Positions 36,988 to 46,580 of a DNA stretch of 64,000 nt are shown piece by piece (the stretch's first letter is position 1; each line of letters starts with the position of its first letter). The stretch is taken from assembly GCA_910575775.1 (NCBI GenBank), contig CAJTEY010000015.1:1-64000 (forward strand), read 5' to 3'. This stretch comes from Lachnospiraceae bacterium (lineage in GTDB: Bacteria > Bacillota > Clostridia > Lachnospirales > Lachnospiraceae). Position numbers and translations under genes: made by a program. A model generated the notes under the pieces. It had not been told where the DNA came from. It saw nothing but the letters and a program-made list of their open reading frames with translations, and did not search any database.

Positions 36988-38771
36988 CTATAATCCTGCA
37001 TCACCATCTGAAGTTCCTCGCGGCCCCGGTATACATTGATGTCAGGATAATAGATCACATGGATGACGATGGCGCTGCTGCCGCCGTTGTAAAGCCTGTC
37101 AGCCTCCTCCTGCCCGAAATGGGCGGACAAAAAGGCATGCCACCGCTCCAGATCCCCAAAGTACATCATATCGTATTCCCGTCCGGCCTCATCGGCCACC
37201 CGGTATTTTCCTACATTTCTATTTTTCCCCAGAATCCGCCCCCGGCATACCCTAACATTCTTCTGGGCGAAGACCGGCTTGGGGTTACCGTTGCCAAAAG
37301 GCTCTAAAAGGGAGAGCTGCCTGACAAGTTCCGGGGTCACATAGGACATAGGCATAGGCACATCGATATGTATGACTTCCACAAGATCCTCTTCATTCAA
37401 GCCGCTGTGGGCATTCAGAAAGGCCCGGAACGTTTCCACATTCTCCTCCGGCATAGATACCCCCGCCGCCATCTTGTGACCGCCGTACTTCGTATACAGC
37501 TCCCTGCACTCACTCATCCTGTCGTACATGTGGTAAGCTTCAATGGAGCGTCCAGAACCCTTCACGCCCTCCTCGCTGCGTGTCAGGACAAAGACCGGCC
37601 TGTGATAGCGCTCCCTGACCCGCCCGGCAATAATCCCCGCAAGGCTCTCGTGACAGTCCGGCAGAAAGACCACCAGCACTTTGTCATCCCGGATCGATGT
37701 GTTTTCAATCTGTTCCATCGCCTGCGCCGTCCCGAGCAGTGTCATCTCCTTCCGGCTGTCATTTAATGCCTTCAGCTCCCCTGCAATGGTGACGGCCTGC
37801 GCCTGATCCTTCGTCCGAAACATGGAAAGGGCCCGTTCCGCCGTGTCCAGCCTTCCCGTTGCATTCAGGCATGGCCCCAGTACAAATCCGATGTGATACC
37901 CTGTCAGCCTCTTCTCCGTCAGCTCATTCACCGTGAGCAGGGCGCGCATCCCCGGATTCTCCGACCGCTCAATCTGCCGCAGTCCGTATCTGACCAGAAT
38001 GCGGTTCTCATCGGTCAGTTCCATCACATCCCCCACTGTGGCAAACCCGGCAAAAGCCAGAAGTTCCTGTAGAAGAGCCCGGGCTTCCCCATCTGCCAAA
38101 GCTCCCGCCTCCGCCATTTTCTCAAGGTAGATCTCCATTAGTTTATATGCCACCACCGCGCCGCAGATGCCCTTATAGGGATAAAGACAGCCGCTCTGCT
38201 TCGGATCTGTCACCGCATCCGCCGGGGGCATCGTCTCCACGCGGCCCTCGTCCGCCTGCACCTCGTAGGGCACCTCATGGTGGTCGGTCACGATCACCGT
38301 CATGCCAAGCTTCTTCGCCAGGGCGATCTGTGACAATGCCGCAATGCCGTTGTCACAGGTAAGAATCGTATCCACGCCCTCCCCGGCGGCCTCCTCGATC
38401 AGCCGGTCATTCAGCCCATAGCCGTCCTGAATCCTGTGGGGAATCACCACAGATACCGCCGCGCCGCACCGTTCCAGACAGGCCGTTAAGATATAGGAAG
38501 CGCAGACACCGTCGATATCATAATCCCCGATCACCCGGATCTCCTTCTTCTCCCTCGTCTTTTCGCAGAGAATATCCGCCGCCTTCCCGGCATCTTTTAA
38601 GAGGTAAGGGTCATACAGATCCGCCATTGTGCCGTGAAGAAACTTCTCAATAGCTTCCTCACCCTCCACATCCCTGTTGCGTATGATTCTGGCAATCACC
38701 GGATCAATCCCAAACCTTTTCCCTATCCCATCAAAATCCGCCTTCTTTGCGGACACCATCCATTTCGCCAT
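36981..38771 (-). CDS. recJ: Single-strand exonuclease RecJ
   Basis: A 596-aa DHH-family 5'-3' ssDNA exonuclease for recombination and repair. Motifs seen are IGDYDIDGVCASYIL, TCDNGIAA, VTDHHEVPYE, GPCLNATGRLDTAE and the DHHA1 domain with SGRSIEAYHMYD and YGGHKMAAG, then an OB domain. Length is typical. Its stop codon lies inside a 22-bp direct repeat. Confidence 0.95.
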   Translation of the reverse strand: MAKWMVSAKKADFDGIGKRFGIDPVIARIIRNRDVEGEEAIEKFLHGTMADLYDPYLLKDAGKAADILCEKTREKKEIRVIGDYDIDGVCASYILTACLERCGAAVSVVIPHRIQDGYGLNDRLIEEAAGEGVDTILTCDNGIAALSQIALAKKLGMTVIVTDHHEVPYEVQADEGRVETMPPADAVTDPKQSGCLYPYKGICGAVVAYKLMEIYLEKMAEAGALADGEARALLQELLAFAGFATVGDVMELTDENRILVRYGLRQIERSENPGMRALLTVNELTEKRLTGYHIGFVLGPCLNATGRLDTAERALSMFRTKDQAQAVTIAGELKALNDSRKEMTLLGTAQAMEQIENTSIRDDKVLVVFLPDCHESLAGIIAGRVRERYHRPVFVLTRSEEGVKGSGRSIEAYHMYDRMSECRELYTKYGGHKMAAGVSMPEENVETFRAFLNAHSGLNEEDLVEVIHIDVPMPMSYVTPELVRQLSLLEPFGNGNPKPVFAQKNVRVCRGRILGKNRNVGKYRVADEAGREYDMMYFGDLERWHAFLSAHFGQEEADRLYNGGSSAIVIHVIYYPDINVYRGREELQMVMQDYSA

Positions 38772-38970
38772 ACAAAATCACTGTCAGACTGCGCTGATCC
38801 GGAAAATACTGCGCATTCCTCCTGGATCATCTACGCTGCCGCACCTTTCTATAGAATAAGAAATACCCTCCGAAAAAGTCACAACCTATTGTAACATTTC
38901 CAGAGGGTAATTTATAGTACTTTGTTCAACCGCTCGGCCCTGCAGATGATGGGCGTGCAAAACTGCTCTC

Positions 38971-41235
38971 CTACTTTGCAGCCTTCTTCACCAGCTTCGT
39001 GCGGAACACATACCAGAGCGCACCTGTCAGACAGATGGAAGAATAGGTACCGCATATAATACCAGCCATCAGAGGCAGCGCGAACTCACGGATGGAAGAA
39101 ACACCGAACACTTCCAGCGCAGCCACCATAAAGAAGGTGGTCAGGGAAGTAAAGATACTTCTCGTGAGCGTCTGGGTAATACTTCTGTTGACCATCTCGT
39201 CCAGCCCTTCTTTGCTCCGCATTTCACGCAGATTCTCACGCACACGGTCAAAAATAACGATGGTGGCATTGATGGAGTAACCGACAATCGTCAGCATACA
39301 CGCGATAAAGGTATTGCCCACCGACACCCTCACGATCGCGTAGAACGCCAGCACCACAAGCACGTCATGCAGCAGTGCGATCACAGAACTTGCACCGAAG
39401 CGGATGTCCTTAAAGCGGAACCAGATATACAGAAGCATCAGCACCGTGGACACCAGAATCGCCTTGATTGCGCCGGACTGCATTTCGGAGCTGATCGTCG
39501 CGCTGATGGTCTCCGCCGTGATGCTGTTCTCGTCCACGCCGAAGTTGCTCACCATTACCTCATTGAAAGCTTCTCTCTCCTGCACGTTCAACGTTCTTGT
39601 CTTGATAATAATATCGTTGGAACCGGCCACCTTCGTGCTCATCACGTTGCCGTCCCCGGTGATCTTCTCAATATGAGGAACGATCTGCGCGTCGATCTCC
39701 TCAATGCTCATATCCTCGTTAAGTGTCATGGTTGTGGACGTGCCGCCCACGAAATCCAGACTGTAATTCATCGTCATGCCAATGCTCGACTTATTGATGC
39801 CCATAGCGACAAATCCTGCCAGAATCACGGCGATGGAAATACCGAAGAACACATATCTTCTGGAGAGGAAGTTGATGGTCTTTCTCTCCTTCGCCACACC
39901 GTAAGCTTTCTCGCTCTGGATGCCCAGCGCATAGAAAATATTCACTAAGAACTTGGTCACCACAAGCGCCGTGAACATGGAAAGGACGATACCTAACATC
40001 AAAGTGATGGAGAATCCCTTGATCGTGCCGCTTCCCATAAAGTAGAGCACCAGACCCGCAATCAATGTGGTGATATTGCCGTCCAGAATCGCGGATAAGG
40101 CCTTCTGGAAACCAATTTTAATCGCATTCTGCACACTCTTGCCTGCCGCAATCTCCTCGCGGATACGGGCAAAGATAATCACGTTCGCATCCACCGCCAT
40201 ACCGACAGTCAGGATAATACCCGCAATGCCGGGCAGGGTCAAAGTCACCTCAAAGGCAAACATCAGAATGACCAGAAGCTCCGTATACAGGCACAGCGCC
40301 AGAGACGCCGCAAAACCGGCCACATAGTATACCGCAATCATAAAGATTACCACGAGCGCGAAACCGACTGCCGCCGCTGTCAGACTGGTCTGGATCGCCG
40401 CCGAACCGAGCTGTGCGCCCACCACGTTGGAACGAAGCTCCTCCAGCTCCAGCTTCAGTCCGCCGATACGGATGGTGGAAGCAAGCTGTTCTGCCTCCGC
40501 CGCCGTGCTCTGTCCCGTGATGACTGCATTGCCGTCCGTGATGGCCGCCTGTACATTGGGCACGCTCACAAACTCGCCGTCATAGTAAATCGCAATGGTC
40601 TCACCGTTCTCAAAGGCCTTGGTCGTTGCATCCGCAAATGCCTGTCTGCCCGCCTCATTAAAGGAAAGGGAAACCACGTTTTCCAGATTCCCCATAGAGT
40701 CCTGCTGAGCTCTCGCCTGGGCGCCGTCCACCTCCGTGCCGGTAAGCACGATGGAACCGTCCGCCTCCAGTTCTTCCAAAGTTTTGTTCAACTGGTACTG
40801 TGGAACCATATTACCTTCTGCGTCCACACCGTATCCCATGTCATAGTTGTTGTTGCCCTCGCTGTCCGTCTGGGCAATAAAGTAGAGACTGCCGGGCTTG
40901 CCAAGCTCCTCCAGAATCGCATTGGCGTCAGTGACACCGGGAATCTCGATATTGATTCGGTCGGTTCCCTCCTGGTACACCTGTGCCTCTGTGCTGTAAC
41001 CGTCCACACGCTGCTGCAGCTTGTAGATGGTATCGCTCATGTCCTCCGCGCTGGGGTCTTCGTCCCCTACCACCTGATAGGTGATACTGACGCCGCCCGC
41101 CAGATCCAGTCCCAGCTTAATGCTCTCCGCCGCGCCCGACTTGTCCGAGCCGACGCCGAAAACTGCCGTGTATCCCAACAGTCCCAAAATCAGCACATAG
41201 ACGATCAGACTGACAACCGCTCTGCTCTTTTTCAT
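38971..41235 (-). CDS. secDF: Fused protein-export membrane protein SecDF
   Basis: A proton-driven accessory motor of the Sec translocon. The ~754-aa protein joins SecD (1-~450: DLAGGVSITYQVV, large extracellular P1 domain, six membrane segments with GMAVDANVIIFARIREE) and SecF (~465-754: YSLDFVGGTS, TIVGYSINATIVIFDRVRENL). The fused form is common in Firmicutes. The start at MKKSRAVVS is supported by AAAGGAGAG. The 199-bp gap downstream shows no gene. Confidence 0.95.
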   Translation of the reverse strand: MKKSRAVVSLIVYVLILGLLGYTAVFGVGSDKSGAAESIKLGLDLAGGVSITYQVVGDEDPSAEDMSDTIYKLQQRVDGYSTEAQVYQEGTDRINIEIPGVTDANAILEELGKPGSLYFIAQTDSEGNNNYDMGYGVDAEGNMVPQYQLNKTLEELEADGSIVLTGTEVDGAQARAQQDSMGNLENVVSLSFNEAGRQAFADATTKAFENGETIAIYYDGEFVSVPNVQAAITDGNAVITGQSTAAEAEQLASTIRIGGLKLELEELRSNVVGAQLGSAAIQTSLTAAAVGFALVVIFMIAVYYVAGFAASLALCLYTELLVILMFAFEVTLTLPGIAGIILTVGMAVDANVIIFARIREEIAAGKSVQNAIKIGFQKALSAILDGNITTLIAGLVLYFMGSGTIKGFSITLMLGIVLSMFTALVVTKFLVNIFYALGIQSEKAYGVAKERKTINFLSRRYVFFGISIAVILAGFVAMGINKSSIGMTMNYSLDFVGGTSTTMTLNEDMSIEEIDAQIVPHIEKITGDGNVMSTKVAGSNDIIIKTRTLNVQEREAFNEVMVSNFGVDENSITAETISATISSEMQSGAIKAILVSTVLMLLYIWFRFKDIRFGASSVIALLHDVLVVLAFYAIVRVSVGNTFIACMLTIVGYSINATIVIFDRVRENLREMRSKEGLDEMVNRSITQTLTRSIFTSLTTFFMVAALEVFGVSSIREFALPLMAGIICGTYSSICLTGALWYVFRTKLVKKAAK

Positions 41236-41290
41236 TTCTAACTCTCCTTTGTCCATAATTCGAAAAACGCAACTGTGTTAATCATTTAAG

Positions 41291-41331
41291 GAGAATGCGA
41301 AGCATTCTCAGAGTTTGCCGCAGGCATACTC
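41291..41331. repeat. Paired-hairpin intergenic element, class I (copy e, short)
   Basis: GAGAATGC / GCATTCTC (41291-41309) and GAGTTTGCC / GGCATACTC (41311-41331). The last two bases belong to the scfB stop codon. Confidence 0.65.
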
Positions 41332-42733
41332 AATCATCGCTGCCGAGCAATGATTCCTTATCGGCAAGCGCCGCTTTTATCATAATCGCACACTCGACAC
41401 GCTTCCTCTGGAGTTCGCACCCCAGCTCGTAAGAACCGTTCACGTCGCCGCTCTCATGGTAGGCGTTAGCCGCGCAGCCGCCGCTGCAATAAAATTTCGC
41501 GAAGCAATCCCTGCACTCCTTCTTCGCGTAGACATTGCACGCTTTAAACTGATCCCGCAGATCCTCCCGGACAATCCCTTCTTCCACATTTCCCATGAGA
41601 AATTCTTCCTGCCCCACAAACTGATGACAGGGATAAAAATCTCCCCAGGGGGTCACCGCAAGATACTCCGTACCCGACCCACAGCCCGACAATCTCTTTG
41701 CCACGCAAGGGCCACCTTCTAAATCTATCATAAAATGAAAGAATTGAAAACCCTTTCCTTCCTTTTTTCTTCTAATATATTCCTGCGCCAGCCTGTCGTA
41801 CTCTGCAAGGAGCTTCGGCACATCCTCCATGCGCAGCGCGTAATCCTCCGTTTTATCCGCTACCACAGGCTCCACGGAGATCTGTTCAAAGCCCTCGTCC
41901 GCCAGATGCAGCACATCCTTGGAAAAGTCCGTGTTGTTGTGGGTGTAGGTGCCCCGCACATAGTAGTTCATCTGGTTTCTGCTCTCGGCCGCCTTCTTGT
42001 ATTTGGGGAGGATCTCGTCGTAGCTGCCCTGTCCTCCGCGGTGAGGCCGCATCAGATCATGGATTTCCTTTCTGCCATCTATACTTAAAACAAGATTTGA
42101 CATTTCTCTGTTGGCAAATTCCAGAATTTCTCTGTCTAACAGCACGCCGTTGGTGGTCAGGGTAAAGCGGAATTTTTTGTGGTATGGCTCCTCAAGAGAT
42201 CTGCCGTAAGCCACCAGATCTTTCACCACCTGCCAGTTCATAAGCGGCTCCCCGCCGAAGAAATCAACTTCCAGATTCACCCGGCTGCCGGAATTGGCCA
42301 CGAGAAAGTCCAGCGCCTTCTTGCCCACTTCCAGACTCATCAGCGCGCGCCTTCCGTGGTATTCTCCCTCTCCTGCAAAGCAGTATCTGCAGGCCAGATT
42401 ACAGTCGTGGGCGATATGCAGGCAGAGCGCCTTGACAACGGTTTCTCTGTTCTTAAAAGTGTCTATGTAATTCTCGTAAATATCCTCGGCAAAAAGCTGT
42501 CCCTGTTCTTTCAGATACAGGATCTCCTCCACCGTCTCCTCCGCCTCGGACATCTCCACAGCCAACTCCTCTGCCACCGTGCGGGCAATTTTCTCCCGCG
42601 CCTCCGTTCCCTGCCGGAGAAGCCGTTCCACAATCGGGACGGAATCGTAGGCTGTCTTGTCCATCACATGGACACTGCCGCTGTTTACGTCCATCACAAT
42701 ATGGTAACCGTTGCTTATATACTGATGTATCAC
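41330..42733 (-). CDS. scfB: SCIFF peptide maturase (radical SAM, SPASM)
   Basis: A 467-aa radical SAM enzyme that forms Cys-to-Thr thioether cross-links in the SCIFF peptide encoded upstream. It has an N-terminal recognition domain (HQYISNGYHIVMDVNSGSV), the radical SAM cluster Cys111/115/118 (CNLACRYC) and a C-terminal SPASM region with many Cys (KECRDCFAKFYCSGGCAANAY). The start is a GTG after AGGAGAAAAATT. An in-frame start 69 bp upstream has no support. Product role unknown. Confidence 0.94.
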   Translation of the reverse strand: MIHQYISNGYHIVMDVNSGSVHVMDKTAYDSVPIVERLLRQGTEAREKIARTVAEELAVEMSEAEETVEEILYLKEQGQLFAEDIYENYIDTFKNRETVVKALCLHIAHDCNLACRYCFAGEGEYHGRRALMSLEVGKKALDFLVANSGSRVNLEVDFFGGEPLMNWQVVKDLVAYGRSLEEPYHKKFRFTLTTNGVLLDREILEFANREMSNLVLSIDGRKEIHDLMRPHRGGQGSYDEILPKYKKAAESRNQMNYYVRGTYTHNNTDFSKDVLHLADEGFEQISVEPVVADKTEDYALRMEDVPKLLAEYDRLAQEYIRRKKEGKGFQFFHFMIDLEGGPCVAKRLSGCGSGTEYLAVTPWGDFYPCHQFVGQEEFLMGNVEEGIVREDLRDQFKACNVYAKKECRDCFAKFYCSGGCAANAYHESGDVNGSYELGCELQRKRVECAIMIKAALADKESLLGSDD

Positions 42734-42820
42734 AATTTTTCTCCTGCCTTCTATCCCTGCTTGTCCTGTCGCGCCTGTCATACAGCCATCCGCTTGGGCC
42801 AAACAGTTGATTAACGTACA

Positions 42821-42860
42821 AGCAGACCCGTCATGCGCCGCATGCCGGGCCTGTCTTTTT
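42821..42860. other. Imperfect hairpin between scfA and scfB
   Basis: AGACCCG...GCATGCG with complementary GCATGCCGGGCCTGTCT. In transcript (minus) orientation it lies after scfA and has no T run, so it may reduce readthrough or stabilise the scfA message, rather than terminate fully. Confidence 0.4.
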
Positions 42861-42908
42861 CTGATCTTTTCTTCTGACTCAAAACGTTTGCGCGAATGCG
42901 TCCTGTGA

Positions 42909-43052
42909 TTATCTCGCCTTCTCGCAGCTCTGGTTTCCTACCGTGCAGGAAGTCTTACATGCAGACTGGCAGGAGGTCTGGCACTCGCCGCAGCCGCCCT
43001 TCTTCATGGACTCCTTCAGATCTCTGGTAGATAACGTCTTAATATGTTTCAT
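42909..43052 (-). CDS. scfA: SCIFF precursor peptide (six Cys in forty-five)
   Basis: A 47-aa ribosomal peptide. The leader MKHIKTLSTRDLKESMKKGG is highly conserved in Clostridia, and the core has six Cys (CGEC, SC, AC, SC, SC) with Thr/Ser acceptors. AAGGAGG precedes the ATG. It has its own strong promoter and is followed by its maturase scfB. The family is nearly universal in Clostridia, which supports the taxonomic call. Confidence 0.95.
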   Translation of the reverse strand: MKHIKTLSTRDLKESMKKGGCGECQTSCQSACKTSCTVGNQSCEKAR

Positions 43053-43095
43053 CGGTATGCCCTCCTTATGTATAGACTTGCTCATAACTTTAGAC

Positions 43096-43124
43096 AGTAT
43101 AGCACAAAACTTTTCGCCCGTCAA
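43096..43124 (-). promoter_or_regulatory. Strong sigma-A promoter of scfA
   Basis: TTGACG, 17-bp spacer, TATACT, about 40 bp before the scfA start. Confidence 0.85.
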
Positions 43125-43177
43125 ATTCATGCCGGCATGATTTACCGGTCAGACGAAGGTCTGGCTGAACTGGTGGG

Positions 43178-43552
43178 TCAGCTCACCATCCCGCCGAGCA
43201 TGCCGCTGCCGGCGCAGAGGAAGAATACCGTCATCATATTTCCCGCGATATCCTCCACCCCTTTGTTGACCACCAGGGATACAGCCACCAGAATGCCAAA
43301 ATACAGCGCGCCCATGACTAGCCCCCACAAAAACTTCCTGTGTTTCTCCTTCTTTCCCGCAAGCAGACCTGCCAGGAAGGTGACAATAATATACACTGCG
43401 ATGATGCAGACGGAAACCACCTTCTCGGACAGGCCGAAGCGGTACAGCATAAACGCAAGCAAAAGCAGCAGACCCGCCGTCAGAATATAAGCCCCGAGCA
43501 TGCACTTAATCATAAAGACGGCCTTTTCCATATAAAAATCCTTTTTACCCAT
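43178..43552 (-). CDS. TIGR04086-type small membrane protein
   Basis: A 124-aa protein with four membrane helices (~12-32, 43-64, 73-93, 105-124) and short loops rich in Lys. Size, helix pattern and position directly upstream of scfA fit the TIGR04086 membrane family of Clostridia. Function unknown. AAGGGGGA precedes the ATG. Confidence 0.75.
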   Translation of the reverse strand: MGKKDFYMEKAVFMIKCMLGAYILTAGLLLLLAFMLYRFGLSEKVVSVCIIAVYIIVTFLAGLLAGKKEKHRKFLWGLVMGALYFGILVAVSLVVNKGVEDIAGNMMTVFFLCAGSGMLGGMVS

Positions 43553-43613
43553 GATATCCCCCTTGTCCTTTTACCACTCTCTTTTAAATATGTATTCTCC
43601 GGCACATTAAAAC

Positions 43614-43642
43614 TTGACACTTTCTTATTCTTATACTAATAT
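43614..43642 (+). promoter_or_regulatory. Promoter of the CNNM/CorC gene
   Basis: Perfect TTGACA, 17-bp spacer, TAATAT on the plus strand, 36 bp before the TTG start. Confidence 0.75.
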
Positions 43643-43677
43643 TTTTGATTATAGATATGGTAAAGGAGTGAAAATCA

Positions 43678-44970
43678 TTGGATACCACAGGTGTCATACA
43701 ACTCGTCTCGCTGGGAGTGCTCGTATTTTTATCAGCCTTTTTCTCCTCAGCCGAGACCGCCTTTTCAACCGTTAACCGGGTGCGGCTGCGCACTTTAGCC
43801 GAGGAAGGCCACAAAGGAGCCATCCGCGTGCTCGCCATTTTGGACCAGTACGGCAAAATGCTGAGCGCCATCCTGATCGGCAACAATATTGTCAATCTGT
43901 CCGCCTCCTCTGTGGCTACCACTTTCGCCATCAGTCTCTGGGGCAATAAGGCAGTGGGAATTGCCACCGGAGTTTTGACCTTCGTGGTTCTCATGTTCGG
44001 CGAAATCATCCCCAAAACCTGGGCCATGCAGCGGGCCGAATTTATTTCCCTCATGTTCAGTCCCCTTATCCGCCTGCTGATGACGGTGCTTACGCCTGTT
44101 ATCTTTCTGGTGGATATGCTCTCCAACTGGATTCTCAAGCTGCTGCATATCAGCTCCGAGGGAAACAATTTCAGCATCACTGAGAAAGAGCTGAAAACCT
44201 ATGTGGATGTAAGCCACGAAGGCGGCGTGATCGAGTCGGAGGAGCGGACGCTGATCTACAACGTGTTTGATTTCGGCGATACGGTTGCAAAAGACATTAT
44301 GATTCCCCGTATCCAGATGACCACGGTTCCCTTAAGCGCTACATACCAGGAGCTGCTCTCCACGTTTCAGTCCTGCATGTTTACGCGCCTGCCCGTCTAC
44401 GACGGGGATCCCGACCATATTATCGGCATCGTCAATATCAAAGATTTTATTCTGGTAAAAGACAAAGAAAAATTCAGCCTCAAGAAGATTCTCCGGGAGG
44501 CCTACTATACTTATGAGTATAAGAACGTATCTGATCTGTTAATGGAAATCCGCGAAAAATCCAGCAGTATCGCCTTCGTCTTAAGCGAGTACGGCGCTAC
44601 TGTGGGCATGATTACAATGGAAGATATCATTGAGGAGCTGGTCGGTGAAATCCGCGACGAATATGATGCGGATGAAGAAGAGCTGATTCAGGAAACGGAA
44701 GAAGGCCAATATCTGGTGGAGGGCGGCATGAAGTTAAACGACCTGAGCGATGCCCTGAATATCGCACTGGATTCCGAAGACTACGATTCCGTAGGCGGAC
44801 TTATGATCGAAAAACTTGACCGCCTGCCCCAGGATCAGGAAACCATCTCCTTAGAGAACGGCATCACCCTGCAGGCATGCGGCATTAAAAATAACCATAT
44901 CGTAAAAGTGCTGATTACCCTTCCTCCCGAAGACGAGCAAGAAGGGGAACAAGCTCCCGAGGAGTCCTGA
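43678..44970 (+). CDS. CNNM/CorC-family transporter-like protein (hemolysin family)
   Basis: A 430-aa membrane protein with an N-terminal DUF21/CNNM domain (~1-190, four helices, FSSAETAFSTVNRVRLR and GEIIPKTWAMQ), two CBS domains (~205-335, DIMIPRIQMTTVP, HIIGIVNIKDFIL, GMITMEDIIEELVGEI) and a C-terminal CorC/HlyC domain. Family members are linked to Mg2+ handling; the hemolysin name is historical. TTG start with AAAGGAG. It is the only complete plus-strand gene of the window. Its 3' end overlaps the convergent phosphatase gene by 56 bp. Confidence 0.92.
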   Translation: MDTTGVIQLVSLGVLVFLSAFFSSAETAFSTVNRVRLRTLAEEGHKGAIRVLAILDQYGKMLSAILIGNNIVNLSASSVATTFAISLWGNKAVGIATGVLTFVVLMFGEIIPKTWAMQRAEFISLMFSPLIRLLMTVLTPVIFLVDMLSNWILKLLHISSEGNNFSITEKELKTYVDVSHEGGVIESEERTLIYNVFDFGDTVAKDIMIPRIQMTTVPLSATYQELLSTFQSCMFTRLPVYDGDPDHIIGIVNIKDFILVKDKEKFSLKKILREAYYTYEYKNVSDLLMEIREKSSSIAFVLSEYGATVGMITMEDIIEELVGEIRDEYDADEEELIQETEEGQYLVEGGMKLNDLSDALNIALDSEDYDSVGGLMIEKLDRLPQDQETISLENGITLQACGIKNNHIVKVLITLPPEDEQEGEQAPEES

Positions 44971-45583
44971 TCATCATATGTTCCGGCGCTCCCTCGTCCC
45001 GAAGCTTTTCTTCGGTGCGAAACCCCCAGGTAACGCTGATACAGGGCAGCGAAGCATTTTTCGCCGTCTGGATATCCACCTCAGAATCTCCCACATAGAC
45101 TGCATGGGAGGCGTCACATCCAAGTTCGCGAAGCGCCCGGTACACCGTATCGGGCGCAGGCTTTCTCTTCACTTCCTCACTTTCCCCGATGGATACCGAA
45201 ATAAATTCCCCAAAATATTTTTTGCAGAGTTTCTTTACCGCACCGTCAAATTTATTGGAGACAACGGCCAGATGATATCCCTGCTCCTTTAATCCGGCAA
45301 GCATTTCCGGCACGCCCTCATAAGGACCTGTCTTGTCCTCACAGTGCTCGGCATAGTGCGCTTTGAAAGCTGTCAAGGCTGCCTCATAGTCAGGATTTGC
45401 CACACCGTCTGGTATGCTGCGCTCCAGGAGCTTGGGCGCGCCGTTTCCCACAAAGGTTCGGATCTCCTCAATCGTATGCACGGGAAATCCAAACTTTTCC
45501 ATCGCGTGATTGACGCTGTCTGTCAGATCCTCCAGTGTATCGAGGAGAGTTCCGTCCAAATCAAAGATAACTGTATCTGTCAT
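44915..45583 (-). CDS. HAD phosphatase, phosphoglycolate phosphatase-like
   Basis: A 222-aa HAD hydrolase with FDLDGTLLDT (nucleophile Asp), VVSNK (motif II), Lys in KRKPAPD (motif III) and YVGDSEVDI (motif IV), plus an alpha-helical C1 cap. The set fits Gph/PpaX-type phosphatases. The exact substrate cannot be told. The last 19 codons overlap the opposite-strand CorC gene. Confidence 0.9.
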   Translation of the reverse strand: MTDTVIFDLDGTLLDTLEDLTDSVNHAMEKFGFPVHTIEEIRTFVGNGAPKLLERSIPDGVANPDYEAALTAFKAHYAEHCEDKTGPYEGVPEMLAGLKEQGYHLAVVSNKFDGAVKKLCKKYFGEFISVSIGESEEVKRKPAPDTVYRALRELGCDASHAVYVGDSEVDIQTAKNASLPCISVTWGFRTEEKLRDEGAPEHMMIRTPRELVPLLARLREEG

Positions 45584-45605
45584 GCCGCTTTCTTTCCTTC
45601 CTGTC

Positions 45606-46535
45606 TCAACTCGGCTCTGCCAGGTTCAGAACCGCCTCAATCTCCGCCCCATTGTCCGGCGCCGGCTCCAGAATCTCATGTTTTCCGTCCTGTGTGACTC
45701 TGGCTATAAAATTCCCGTCCTTCGTGTTTTCCAGCGTATAGTACAGCACCTCTTCGGTGTCCCGCTTAAAGACTGCATAAACCCGGTAGCACAGCCCCTT
45801 TTTGTTGGTTTCATCCGGCATGTCCAGGCGTGTAAGCTGTATCGTGTCTGTCAGATTCAGCGTCATAAGGGAGAAATCCTCCGCCCTGCTGCCACACTTC
45901 TGCCCTTTGGGATAAATCTGCTCGTAAAGTTTCAGAAGAAATGCGCCTTCCTCACGCTGCAGCGTCTTAAGCCCTTCCTCCCCGTTTTCAAACAGATACT
46001 TCGGCAGAATGGCATGTGTTACCCGGTTGTGGGCCAGATCCTGAAACTGCTCTTTCGTCAGCTGGACGGTCTTGATCTGTCCGGCCGCCTTTCTGCGTTT
46101 TTCCGCAATCTCCAGAACCGACCTATTCAAAACCATCATTTCGGTGAAGGGATTGACCACCACCTCCGCCACCTTATCCTGATTGGCCGCCGCCATAGCA
46201 ATCACACCCATAAAGGGCATGGCCATCACCATAGGGCTCTTCTTATCCTCTGGAATCTGCTCCGGCGAAGTAAAGATGGGAAGCGCCTGCTCTCCCGTCT
46301 CCTTGCGCAGCAGACAGGGGACAATCTTCGTCTCCTTTGGAAACTGCACCGGCTTTCCCGCCTTCAACTGTTCCATAAGCTCCGGGGCAATGTCCGGGGG
46401 CGGCATTGTGGGAACCACTACAATGGACTTCTCCAAAAGCTCCATCACTTTCACATAGCTGTCCCTCTCCTTGTCAGAGCGAAAAGCCGCGATCGCCTCC
46501 TCCAGCGCCTTGTTATCTATTTTCTGTTCCGCCAT
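45606..46535 (-). CDS. SseB-family protein
   Basis: A 309-aa soluble protein with an N-terminal SseB domain (~10-140, ALPIFTSPEQIPEDK, NPFTEMMVLNRSVLEI) and a C-terminal part resembling SseB_C. The family is common in Firmicutes but has no firm function there. It starts 45 bp after aspS ends and is probably in the same transcript. Confidence 0.8.
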   Translation of the reverse strand: MAEQKIDNKALEEAIAAFRSDKERDSYVKVMELLEKSIVVVPTMPPPDIAPELMEQLKAGKPVQFPKETKIVPCLLRKETGEQALPIFTSPEQIPEDKKSPMVMAMPFMGVIAMAAANQDKVAEVVVNPFTEMMVLNRSVLEIAEKRRKAAGQIKTVQLTKEQFQDLAHNRVTHAILPKYLFENGEEGLKTLQREEGAFLLKLYEQIYPKGQKCGSRAEDFSLMTLNLTDTIQLTRLDMPDETNKKGLCYRVYAVFKRDTEEVLYYTLENTKDGNFIARVTQDGKHEILEPAPDNGAEIEAVLNLAEPS

Positions 46536-46580
46536 ATTTCCCTCTTTTCCGCACTACTCTTTGCAAGTTCTTCCGCCGCT

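Noticed and set aside
38860..38915. Terminator between recJ and secDF
   Set aside because: TACCCTC/GAGGGTA has arms of 7 bp around a 30-base loop and no proper T run.
43584..44180. 198-codon minus-strand frame opposite the CorC-type gene
   Set aside because: The plus frame has DUF21, CBS and CorC signatures plus a promoter; the opposite frame has none.
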